DNA of 59,121 bases from Terriglobia bacterium (lineage in GTDB: Bacteria > Acidobacteriota > Vicinamibacteria > Vicinamibacterales > CAVVIG01). A program made the position numbers and the translations under genes. Below the pieces are notes generated by a model. It ran no database searches. It saw only the letters and a list, made by a program, of their open reading frames with translations, and was not told where the DNA came from. Below, piece after piece: positions 52,803-59,121 of the stretch (within the stretch, counting starts at the first letter, position 1; every line of letters starts with the position of its first letter). The stretch lies in NCBI GenBank assembly GCA_020073005.1, contig JAIQFX010000076.1, positions 1-59,121 of the forward strand, in the 5' to 3' direction.

Positions 52803-53734
52803 CTACGCCGTCATCGCTCCTTCTCCGACCACGACAGCGGGACCGCCAACCTTCACGCTCGTCACGTCCGTGCCCGCCATGCCGATGCGGACGTACAGCC
52901 GGCTCGGACGGCCGACCTTCACCCCCTGAAGGAAGACGATCGATCCCGCGCGATCCGGCGGAACGAAGCCGTACTTCGCGGCAAACGCGCCGGCGGGCCC
53001 CGCCGCCGATCCCGTCGCCGGATCTTCGGTCGCGCCCGTGCCGACGAGCCGCGTGTACGCCGTCACATCGTCACGGCGGCGTCGACAGCCTGGCGCGTCG
53101 CCAGCGGGACGATGAAGAAGTTCGATCCGCAGTTGACTTCCTGGCCCGCCGGGATCAGGTCCGGCTTCAGCCGGACCGCGGCAGCGTCAAGCCCGAGCGC
53201 TGCAGCAAGCGCGGGCGCGTCCGTCACAGCCTTGCCGAACGTCGGCTTGAGCTGCGTCATCCACGCGAAAACGAGCTTCCCGTCCTTCCATTCGAGATCG
53301 ATCGCGGTCGGCCCCACGCCGAGGCCGAACGTCGTCTTGGCCGTGCCCGGCTTCAGCGCGCCGGTGTGCGCCAGCGCGAACGCGGTCCCGATCGTCGGAT
53401 GTCCCGCGAACGGCGTTTCCGCGGTCCGCGTGAAGATGCGCACGCGATAGTCCGTCCCCGCTTGTTCCGGCGGCAACACGAACGTGCACTCCGAGTAGTT
53501 CGACTCTTTCGTCATCGACTGCATCATCTCAGTGTCGAGCCCGGCCGGGTCGGTGAAGACGAGGAGTTGATTGCCCTGATAGCGGCGGTCGGTGAACACG
53601 TCGAGATGGACGTACTTATACGCGCGGCCGGCGCGAGCCGATTGCGCGCGCGACGGCTGGCTTCTCGCGACCATCAGCCCTGCCAGTCCCGCGATTCCCG
53701 TCCGCCCAAATGTTCGCCGACTGATTGTCGCCAT
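52803..53734 (-). pseudogene. Tat-type PhzF-family isomerase, broken by an internal frame-changing deletion
   Basis: ATG 53734 (GGGAGGGG upstream) starts a protein with a Tat signal (ISRRTFGRTGIAGL). The first PhzF half is normal (HLDVFTDRRYQGNQLLVF, TRTAETPFAGHPTIGTAFAL, with the Glu of the family's active site possibly in KESNYSECTF). It stops after LATRQAVDAAVTM at 53063. The second half begins in another frame with TAYTRLVGTG and holds the family signature TEDPATGSAAGP, ending at 52803. Homologues, as I recall them, have about 30 more residues between these two points. REP-derived VRLKPD is encoded near 53170. Exported PhzF homologues are uncommon. Confidence 0.82.
53158..53177. repeat. 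REP-like palindrome, family 1 (in-frame copy)
   Basis: GGTCCGGC-TTCA-GCCGGACC, a perfect 8-bp stem with the complementary loop of the other copies. It lies inside the PhzF gene and encodes VRLKPD on the minus strand. Confidence 0.6.
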
Positions 53735-53750
53735 CACGCCCCTCCCAAAC

Positions 53751-53855
53751 GACCCACGACCCACGACCAACGACCCACGACTAACGACCCACGACTAACG
53801 ACCCACGACTAACGACCCACGACTAACGACTAACGACTAACGACTAACGACTAAA
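53751..53855. repeat. Heptanucleotide array 2: 15 GACnnAC units
   Basis: Units in order alternate GACCCAC and GACTAAC (with one GACCAAC), ending in four GACTAAC and a GACTAAA: 15 units, 105 bases, the same unit type and number as array 1 at 20600-20704. It lies in the divergent gap between the PhzF remnant and the membrane protein at 53879, ending ten bases before a -10 element. Confidence 0.9.
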
Positions 53856-53864
53856 GCCGGGCAC

Positions 53865-53870
53865 TACAAT
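53865..53870 (+). promoter_or_regulatory. -10 element of the 53879 gene, leaderless geometry
   Basis: TACAAT lies exactly eight bases before GTG 53879, directly after the heptamer array. Confidence 0.55.
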
Positions 53871-53878
53871 ACTCCGCA

Positions 53879-54337
53879 GTGTATCCGGCCGTTCTCACAA
53901 TTCATTCCTGGCTGCGGTGGGTGGCGCTGCTGCTGGGCGCGGCCGCGACGCTCAACGCGTTCCGCCATCGCGCCGACACGTCCGAGCGCCCGCGCGGCCG
54001 GTGGTGGGACACGTTCTTCATGCTCGCGCTGGATCTGCAGGTCCTGTTCGGCCTGCTGCTCTACCTGGGCTTGAGTCCGTTCACGCGCGAGGCGATGAAC
54101 AACGTCGGCGCCGCGCTGCGCGATCCCGCGCTGCGCTTCTGGGCGGTCACGCACGTCGCGATGATGGTCGTCGCCCTCGTCGCCGTGCGCGCCGGCCGCG
54201 TGTTCGCGATGGGCGAGAAGACGTCTGTCGCCCGGCGCAACGGACGCTACATTTGTTTTGGAATCTCAGTGCTGGCGATGGCGATCGGCGTGCCGTGGCC
54301 CGGCCTGGCGAACGGCCGGCCGTTGTTCAGATTCTGA
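53879..54337 (+). CDS. Four-helix membrane protein, cytochrome-b561-like layout
   Basis: 152 residues from GTG 53879. Helices at about residues 9-26 (SWLRWVALLLGAAATL), 46-64, 88-106 (HVAMMVVALVAVRAG) and 122-140. A His in the first helix (TIHSWLRW) and another in the third (WAVTHVAMM) could bind heme, but a formal cytochrome signature is not present. The function is unknown. Confidence 0.75.
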   Translation: MYPAVLTIHSWLRWVALLLGAAATLNAFRHRADTSERPRGRWWDTFFMLALDLQVLFGLLLYLGLSPFTREAMNNVGAALRDPALRFWAVTHVAMMVVALVAVRAGRVFAMGEKTSVARRNGRYICFGISVLAMAIGVPWPGLANGRPLFRF

Positions 54338-54373
54338 TCGGCAGCTAACGCTCGTCGTCACTCGCGGCGCCGT

Positions 54374-54856
54374 TCACGCCATCTCCGGGCTCACGTTGAA
54401 GTGCTCCACGCAGTAATGGATGTAGCGTCCGTCGTTCAGGAAATCCTGGAGGATGTCGTGCGCCAGATGAACGGCTTTTCGTACGCCGTAGCTGACATCC
54501 CGGGTCTTGAACGAACACGTCACCGACGCGGCGCCTCCCCGATTGATCACTTTCACGGCGACCCGGCGCGGGTCGACACGTCGATGCTCGGGCACCGCCA
54601 GGCTGGCGTGTAACTTCACGAACGCGCGAAGGCTCCGGTCCATCTCCGAGCGCGGCGCGATCGCGGGAAGCATGTCGACGAACGTGAGCGTGCGACGCGC
54701 GGGATCGAAGACGACGCGGAATGCGACGTCGCGAAGCCAAATGAACCGGAGTTCGGTCTTTGACGCTGCACTGACGGCGGTCAGACTTCGAAAACTGCCG
54801 CGCGCGGCATAGTGTTGAAACGCGTCGAGCACGACCGCTGTCTCGTCGGACTTCAC
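54374..54856 (-). CDS. Conserved-looking unknown protein
   Basis: 160 residues from ATG 54856. No signal peptide or membrane helix. Beta-rich first half (SKTELRFIWLRDVAFRVVFDPARRTLTFVDM), a middle helical run and an end with several aromatic residues (LNDGRYIHYCVEHFNVS). I do not recognise the family. It lies 22 bases downstream of the exported ThDP enzyme and may be the last gene of that operon. Confidence 0.7.
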   Translation of the reverse strand: MKSDETAVVLDAFQHYAARGSFRSLTAVSAASKTELRFIWLRDVAFRVVFDPARRTLTFVDMLPAIAPRSEMDRSLRAFVKLHASLAVPEHRRVDPRRVAVKVINRGGAASVTCSFKTRDVSYGVRKAVHLAHDILQDFLNDGRYIHYCVEHFNVSPEMA

Positions 54857-54878
54857 TGAATGTTTGTGCCTTGCGGGC

Positions 54879-56834
54879 TCAGTGCATGTACGCCGTCACG
54901 CCCGGCTCGAGGTTCCGCGGCGTTCCGGGCGGGAACGTCTGGGTCGACAGGAAGTCGCGGCTCGACTGCACGTTGATGAGCGTCGAGATCTTCTCGCGCG
55001 TCGCCGCCTGGTAGGCGCGACCGAGCGCCGCCTTGTACTGGTCCGGCGTCGTGACGTATTCGCCGCGCGCGCCGAGCGCTTCGGCAATCCTGTCGTACCG
55101 CAGGTGCTCCTGGAACAGGTACATGTGGTGCGAGCGCGGTCCCTGCGCCGCCGTGATCATGCCCCACGCGTTGTTGTTGTAGACCGTCATGATCGCGGGG
55201 ATCTTGTACTTCGTCAGCGTGTCGAACTCCATCACGGAGTACGCGATGCCGGCGTCACCGGTGAAGCCGAAGACGGGCGCGCCCTGGTAGGCCTTCTGCG
55301 GTCCGACGCCAAGCTGCATCGCCGCGCCGGCGCCGAGCAGATGACCGACGTCCGGCCCGATCGGGTAGTACTGGTACGGACAGTTGTTCATCTGTCCCGG
55401 CCGGTACGCCCGCAGCCACCTGCGCGTCCACGATGCGCCCGTCCACCCGCCTTGCGCGAACGTGGTCTGCTCTTTCGGAATGTCGCCCCTGTACAGGAAG
55501 TCGGCGAGCACCTTGCCGATCACAGCCGGGTGCACGACGCCTGTCTGCTGGCTGTACTTCACGCCGAGGGCGTAGTACTCGTCGTTCAGGCTTTCGAATT
55601 TCTTCCGCGCTGCCGCGAGTTCGGCCACCCACGCGGCCCGCTGACGCTTCGGCAGCGCGTCGGCCAGGGCTTCGAGCGCCGCCTTCTCGTCGGACACCAG
55701 GCCGAGATCGAGCGGCCAGTTGCGTCCGAGATCCTCGGCGACCGGATGCACGCGGATCGCCTTCACGTCGGGATTGAAGCGGTACTCGCCGACGTTCGGC
55801 ATCAAGTACTGGCCCACGAAGATCACGAGGTCGGCGCTCCCGAGCGCGTCCGACGCCAGGTTGGCCGACAGGCGGTGTTCGTCGCCGAAGTGGCCGCGGA
55901 CCGGACCGGATTCGACGACCGCGATGTCGTTCATCTCAGCGACGCGCTTCAGGGCGTCCCATCCCTTGTGCAGGAACACACCCTGGCCGGCCACGATCAT
56001 CGGGCGCTCCGACTTCTGAATCAGGTCGACCGCCTTCGCGATGTCCTTGGGCGAGGGGTGCGCCACGCACTCGGTGCGGTATTTCGAGGCCTCCCAGAAG
56101 TCTTTCAGCTCCGACGGGTCCTTGAACCGCGCGCCGTGCACCTCGGACGGGAAGTCCAGGTGCACGACTCCGGGCACGCCGCTCTTCAGCTCGCGAAACG
56201 CATGCTGCGCGTACTCGTGGATGCGATTGGGAATCGTGATGCGCTTGCCGTACTTCTTGATGCCTTCGGTGATCGGCTGTTGATACATCTGCTGGATGCC
56301 GCCGATCCGATCCTCGTTGGCCATGGCCATGTTGCTGGCCAGCACGAGCAGCGGCGTGTGCGCCCGCTGCGCGCTGGCGATCGACATGATCATGTTCGTG
56401 AAGCCGGGGCCTTCCGTGCCGGAGGTCGCCGCCACTTCGCCCGTCACGCGGGAGAAGCCGTCGGCGGCCGCGCACATGATGTCTTCGATGCGTCCGCCGT
56501 ACGCGGGGATGCCCGTGGCGGAGATCGCGTTGATCATCGTGTAGTTGCCCGGGCAGCAGAACAGCGCGGCGAGTCCCTCCGCCTTGCAGACGCGCGCGAA
56601 CACTTCCGCGCCCGTGAGCCCGTTCGGGCCGAAGTCGAACGAGACGGGCGCTTCGCCGATCGACTTCGTGAACTGGTCCGCCACGCGGATGGGAGCCATG
56701 TTCGGCGCGGCGTCCGTGGCGGCGGCGCGCGAAACGCTGGTCGCCGTGAGCGCGGCTGCCGCGCCCGCCCCGCGGGCCGAACGCGCCAGAAAGTCCCGTC
56801 GCGACACGCTCCGTGGTTTTTTCGGTTCGCCCAT
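54879..56834 (-). CDS. Second Tat-exported thiamine-diphosphate enzyme
   Basis: 651 residues from ATG 56834 with AAGGAG upstream. Tat signal (SVSRRDFLARSARGAG). Pyr domain: GLAALFCCPGNYTMI and AYGGRIEDIMCAAADGFSR with the activating Glu117, GTEGPGFTNMIMSIASAQR. Central domain: RPMIVAGQGVFLHKGWD. PP domain: GPDVGHLLGAGAAMQLG and GFTGDAGIAYS...TVYNNNAWG, where the usual GDG is GDA, a known variation in some ThDP enzymes. The substrate is unknown; an oxidative decarboxylase or ligase is possible. It follows a cytochrome c gene by 27 bases, suggesting the pair passes electrons together. It is only distantly similar to the first exported ThDP enzyme. Confidence 0.9.
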   Translation of the reverse strand: MGEPKKPRSVSRRDFLARSARGAGAAAALTATSVSRAAATDAAPNMAPIRVADQFTKSIGEAPVSFDFGPNGLTGAEVFARVCKAEGLAALFCCPGNYTMINAISATGIPAYGGRIEDIMCAAADGFSRVTGEVAATSGTEGPGFTNMIMSIASAQRAHTPLLVLASNMAMANEDRIGGIQQMYQQPITEGIKKYGKRITIPNRIHEYAQHAFRELKSGVPGVVHLDFPSEVHGARFKDPSELKDFWEASKYRTECVAHPSPKDIAKAVDLIQKSERPMIVAGQGVFLHKGWDALKRVAEMNDIAVVESGPVRGHFGDEHRLSANLASDALGSADLVIFVGQYLMPNVGEYRFNPDVKAIRVHPVAEDLGRNWPLDLGLVSDEKAALEALADALPKRQRAAWVAELAAARKKFESLNDEYYALGVKYSQQTGVVHPAVIGKVLADFLYRGDIPKEQTTFAQGGWTGASWTRRWLRAYRPGQMNNCPYQYYPIGPDVGHLLGAGAAMQLGVGPQKAYQGAPVFGFTGDAGIAYSVMEFDTLTKYKIPAIMTVYNNNAWGMITAAQGPRSHHMYLFQEHLRYDRIAEALGARGEYVTTPDQYKAALGRAYQAATREKISTLINVQSSRDFLSTQTFPPGTPRNLEPGVTAYMH

Positions 56835-56861
56835 TGACAGGCTCCTTGGGGACGGCCGACG

Positions 56862-57260
56862 CTACTGCGGCCGGTTGGCGGCGGGCCCGATGCTGCGGAT
56901 GAAGTTGACGACGTCCCAGATCTGATCGTCCTTGAGGTCCGTGTCGAACGGCGGCATGGCCTCGCCCGCGCCGTTCTTGATCGTCTTGAAGAGCGGCGCG
57001 TCGCCGGTCCCGAACTTCCAGCGCGACGGATCGGTCAGGTCAGCGGCAATCGCGACGGCGGCCGAGCGTCCGCGTCCGTCCTCGTCGTGGCACGACTGGC
57101 AGTTCTGCAGGAAGAAACTCCTGCCCCGCGCGACCGACGCCGGTGCGTACGGCACGGGATTGCGTTCGGGCACCGACGATTGACCGATCACTGCGACAGC
57201 GCCGGCGGTCGTCGCGAGCACGAGGACCGAGGCCACGAACGATGGCTGCCGTGGGCTCAT
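56862..57260 (-). CDS. Small periplasmic cytochrome c
   Basis: 132 residues from ATG 57260 (GTG 57278 is an alternative). Signal peptide (ASVLVLATTAGAVAVIG). The heme motif is CQSCH (Cys54, Cys57, His58) and the axial Met lies in GEAMPPFDTDL, with IWDVVNFIRSIG as the C-terminal helix. One heme, class I type. It lies between the amidohydrolase and ThDP genes on the same strand, so it is probably the electron acceptor of one of them. Confidence 0.92.
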   Translation of the reverse strand: MSPRQPSFVASVLVLATTAGAVAVIGQSSVPERNPVPYAPASVARGRSFFLQNCQSCHDEDGRGRSAAVAIAADLTDPSRWKFGTGDAPLFKTIKNGAGEAMPPFDTDLKDDQIWDVVNFIRSIGPAANRPQ

Positions 57261-57269
57261 CAGGCGAAG

Positions 57270-57275
57270 AGTGTA
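57270..57275 (-). promoter_or_regulatory. Weak -10 candidate for the cytochrome c gene
   Basis: On the minus strand TACACT lies nine bases before ATG 57260. The match is poorer than the other cases and read-through from upstream genes is as likely. Confidence 0.3.
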
Positions 57276-57283
57276 CACCTTTG

Positions 57284-58474
57284 CTATGCACGCCGGATGC
57301 GCTTGCCGGCGAGCACGGTGGCGCTCGGGAAGAGCCGCTGGCGTCCCGCGATCGTGTTCTTGAAATTGTCGAGGAACTCGAACTGCCCTTCCCGCAGTTC
57401 GAGCAGCGCCACGTCGGCTGGCGCGCCCACGTTGAGCGTGCCGCGGTCGCTGAACAACGGGAAGACGCGCGAAGGATTGACCGTCGCCCGCGCGATCGCT
57501 TCAGTGAGCGTCATCCCGTAGCCAAACAGCTTCGACATGCAGTTGGGCAAGTCGATCACCCCCGTCGTGCGGCTGTTCGCGGTCCAGTCCGTGGAGAACG
57601 TATCCGGCCAGAAGCCGGTGCGCATGATCGCCTCGACGGTGTCCCATCGCATGTGGCCGGTCTGCCCGTTGCCGACGTCGAACCAGACGCCGCGCCGCCT
57701 CGCCGCGAGCACCGCGGGCAGGATGTGGCCGCTGTCGTCGATGATGCTGTTGGGCGGCGGCGCAAACATGTGCGTGACGATGTCGCCCGGCTTCAGCAGG
57801 TCCACGAGCCGGGAGAATGGTGAGATCGTCTGCCCCATGTGAATCATGACGGGCAGACCGAAGGAGGTCGCTACGTCCTGCGCGCGCCGGAGCACTTCGT
57901 AATCGTTCGCGCCCGCGACTTCTCGCGACAGCCGCGCCTTCACGCCGGCGATCCACTCGCGGTTCTTCGCGATCGCGTCGCGCGCCGCGCCCACGTCGGC
58001 GTGGGCCAGATCCATCGTGTCGCCTTCAGGCAGAAGGCCGGCGCGCCCGATATTGATGAGGACGCGTCCGGGCTGCGGCGCCGATCGCGCGGCGGCAATC
58101 ACGTCGGCGATGTGGTCGGCGCCGACCGAGCCCGCATCGATCCATCCCGTCACGCCGTCCTGCAGCACGAGCCCGGGTCCCTCGGTGGTGCGCGCGACGT
58201 GCGTGTGGATGTCGATCAACCCGGGCACGACCAGCTTGCCGCGCGCATCGATGGTGTCGGTCGCGTCGGCAGTGATGTTGGCTTCGACGGCGGCGATGCG
58301 TCCGCCTGCGATCGCCACATCGCGGATCGCGTCGAGCCGGACGGAGGGATCGATGACGCGGCCGCCCCTGATGATCAGGTCATGCGCCGCCGGTTGCCCC
58401 GCGAATCCTCGCGGCGCGCGCGTCAACATCGCCGCACCTGCGGCTGCCGAAAGAAACTCGCGCCGGCTCACCAT
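57284..58474 (-). CDS. Tat-exported dihydroorotase-like amidohydrolase
   Basis: 396 residues from ATG 58474 with GGAGG upstream. Tat signal (SRREFLSAAAGAAML). Metal site: GLIDIHTHVAR (His90, His92), a carbamylated-Lys candidate in WIAGVKARLS, His in VMIHMGQTIS, His in IVTHMFAPP and Asp in FSTDWTAN. The layout matches the amidohydrolase/deacetylase branch of the family (relatives remove acyl groups from D-amino acids or open cyclic amides). In the periplasm it could work on cell-wall or peptide amides. It is followed by cytochrome c and ThDP genes in the same direction. Confidence 0.9.
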   Translation of the reverse strand: MVSRREFLSAAAGAAMLTRAPRGFAGQPAAHDLIIRGGRVIDPSVRLDAIRDVAIAGGRIAAVEANITADATDTIDARGKLVVPGLIDIHTHVARTTEGPGLVLQDGVTGWIDAGSVGADHIADVIAAARSAPQPGRVLINIGRAGLLPEGDTMDLAHADVGAARDAIAKNREWIAGVKARLSREVAGANDYEVLRRAQDVATSFGLPVMIHMGQTISPFSRLVDLLKPGDIVTHMFAPPPNSIIDDSGHILPAVLAARRRGVWFDVGNGQTGHMRWDTVEAIMRTGFWPDTFSTDWTANSRTTGVIDLPNCMSKLFGYGMTLTEAIARATVNPSRVFPLFSDRGTLNVGAPADVALLELREGQFEFLDNFKNTIAGRQRLFPSATVLAGKRIRRA

Positions 58475-58495
58475 TGTCGCCTCCAGAGCCGCGTG

Positions 58496-59121
58496 TTATG
58501 CCGCCTTACCCGTCAGCACGATGGGTGTCCCGCGAGTAATCACCAACTCGTGATGGGCTGACAGGCTGCCGTCACGCGTGCGCAGGGCCCAGCCGTCCGA
58601 ACTCTGAACCACGCGGGCTGAGCCGGCGCTGATCATCGGCTCAATCGTCAGCACCAGACCCTCTGTCAGCACGTCCCGTTGAAATGGATCGTAGCGATTC
58701 GGCACGGTCGGTTCTTCGTGAATCGTGCGACCCACCCCGTGTCCTGAAAGACCCTCGACCACCGAGAACCCCCGACGACGTACTTCGCCTTCGACGGCAC
58801 GCCGGATCTCATTGACACGCACGCCCGCGCGCGCCACGGCGAGGGCCGCCTGAAACGCAGCCGTCGCGCAGGCGACCAATCGATGGGCGATCGGGTTCCC
58901 CGGCTCGACGACGATGCTGCGCGCCGCGTCTGCCACGTACGCATCTTTTTCCACCGTGACGTCGATTTTGACGATGTCGCCACCGCTGATGCGACGAGCG
59001 CCGGGAATCCCGTGAACGATCTCGTCGTTCACGCTGATCAGGACGGTGCCCGGGAAGCCATAGACCAACGCGGGAGCCGAGCGCGCGCGATGCGCTGCGA
59101 ACACCTGCGCCGCCAGCGCGT
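58496..59121 (-). CDS. map: Type I methionine aminopeptidase, N-terminus outside the window
   Basis: About 208 C-terminal residues; the frame runs off the right edge, so the true start is not visible. Metal ligands: IVKIDVTV (Asp), DAYVADAARS (Asp), LSGHGVGRTIHEEP (His), LTIEPMIS (Glu) and SAHHELVIT (Glu). VYGFPGTVLISVNDEIVHGIP is the N-terminal substrate block. It removes initiator Met in the cytoplasm. It lies 21 bases upstream of the amidohydrolase on the same strand; a housekeeping gene beginning an otherwise exported-enzyme cluster is a curious arrangement. Confidence 0.93.
   Translation of the reverse strand, partial: ALAAQVFAAHRARSAPALVYGFPGTVLISVNDEIVHGIPGARRISGGDIVKIDVTVEKDAYVADAARSIVVEPGNPIAHRLVACATAAFQAALAVARAGVRVNEIRRAVEGEVRRRGFSVVEGLSGHGVGRTIHEEPTVPNRYDPFQRDVLTEGLVLTIEPMISAGSARVVQSSDGWALRTRDGSLSAHHELVITRGTPIVLTGKAA

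Noticed and set aside
53751-53855. Possible CRISPR array or replication-origin iterons
   Set aside because: Unit too short, no DnaA boxes or replication gene nearby.

Overview
The window looks like a chromosomal segment of a high-GC member of the Acidobacteriota, most likely class Vicinamibacteria. This is inferred from gene content: a PadR regulator coupled to a very long ADOP-type MacB/FtsX permease, an acidobacterial-type VWFA protein, two Ser/Thr kinases fused to PD40/TolB-like propellers, exported enzymes with Tat signals, and interspersed short palindromes that leave in-frame peptides such as 'SGPPEGGPH' and 'VRLKPD'. No rRNA, tRNA, phage, IS element or CRISPR array was seen.

Layout. 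1-3.9 kb: an unknown exported protein, surE, and divergently the AmmeMemoRadiSam radical-SAM gene and moaA (moaA has lost its GGEP motif). 3.9-8.6 kb: a phosphorelay cluster (NtrC-type regulator, hybrid kinase, single receiver domain, divergent receiver-HD protein) around a palindrome-rich intergenic region with a sigma-54 promoter match. 8.6-14.6 kb: HlyD-type adaptor, two MacB-type ATPases without permeases, a second NtrC-type regulator and an NtrY-like kinase, preceded by another sigma-54 promoter match. 14.6-18.4 kb: CsaA-like protein, a small zinc-ribbon membrane protein, and a coupled pair of Tat-exported enzymes: a flavoprotein that is a circular permutation of the D-amino-acid-oxidase fold, and a thiamine-diphosphate enzyme. 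18.4-24 kb: prolyl oligopeptidase, TPR-GGDEF protein, SGNH esterase. 24-30 kb: PadR-ADOP pair, small coiled-coil protein, frame-disrupted M14 carboxypeptidase. 30-37.5 kb: two kinase-propeller proteins around a VWFA-TPR protein. 37.5-44.5 kb: four exported proteins, three of them metzincin-type metalloproteases and three sharing paired FN3-like C-terminal modules. 44.5-50.7 kb: DinB-like protein, CPXCG protein, a MetX-like hydrolase / NTF2-like / PQQ-dehydrogenase operon, a decayed ADOP permease, DUF423 and arfB. 50.7-59.1 kb: Tat-type transglutaminase, lipoprotein, decayed Tat-PhzF, membrane protein, and an operon-like run of methionine aminopeptidase, Tat amidohydrolase, cytochrome c, Tat thiamine-diphosphate enzyme and an unknown protein.

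Themes. (1) Many envelope enzymes: six Tat-type signals in 59 kb, two of them on thiamine-diphosphate enzymes placed beside a redox protein. (2) A recurring promoter geometry, TAnAAT followed by 6-9 bases and then ATG or GTG, suggesting leaderless mRNAs for about eight genes. (3) Two heptanucleotide arrays of 15 GACnnAC-like units each (105 bp), plus smaller 7- or 8-base periodic arrays at other junctions. (4) Several genes with internal deletions (moaA, M14 peptidase, PhzF, ADOP remnant, possibly one kinase), which may be real decay or assembly collapse. The best candidates for undescribed biology are the permuted oxidase with its exported thiamine-diphosphate partner, and the heptamer arrays.
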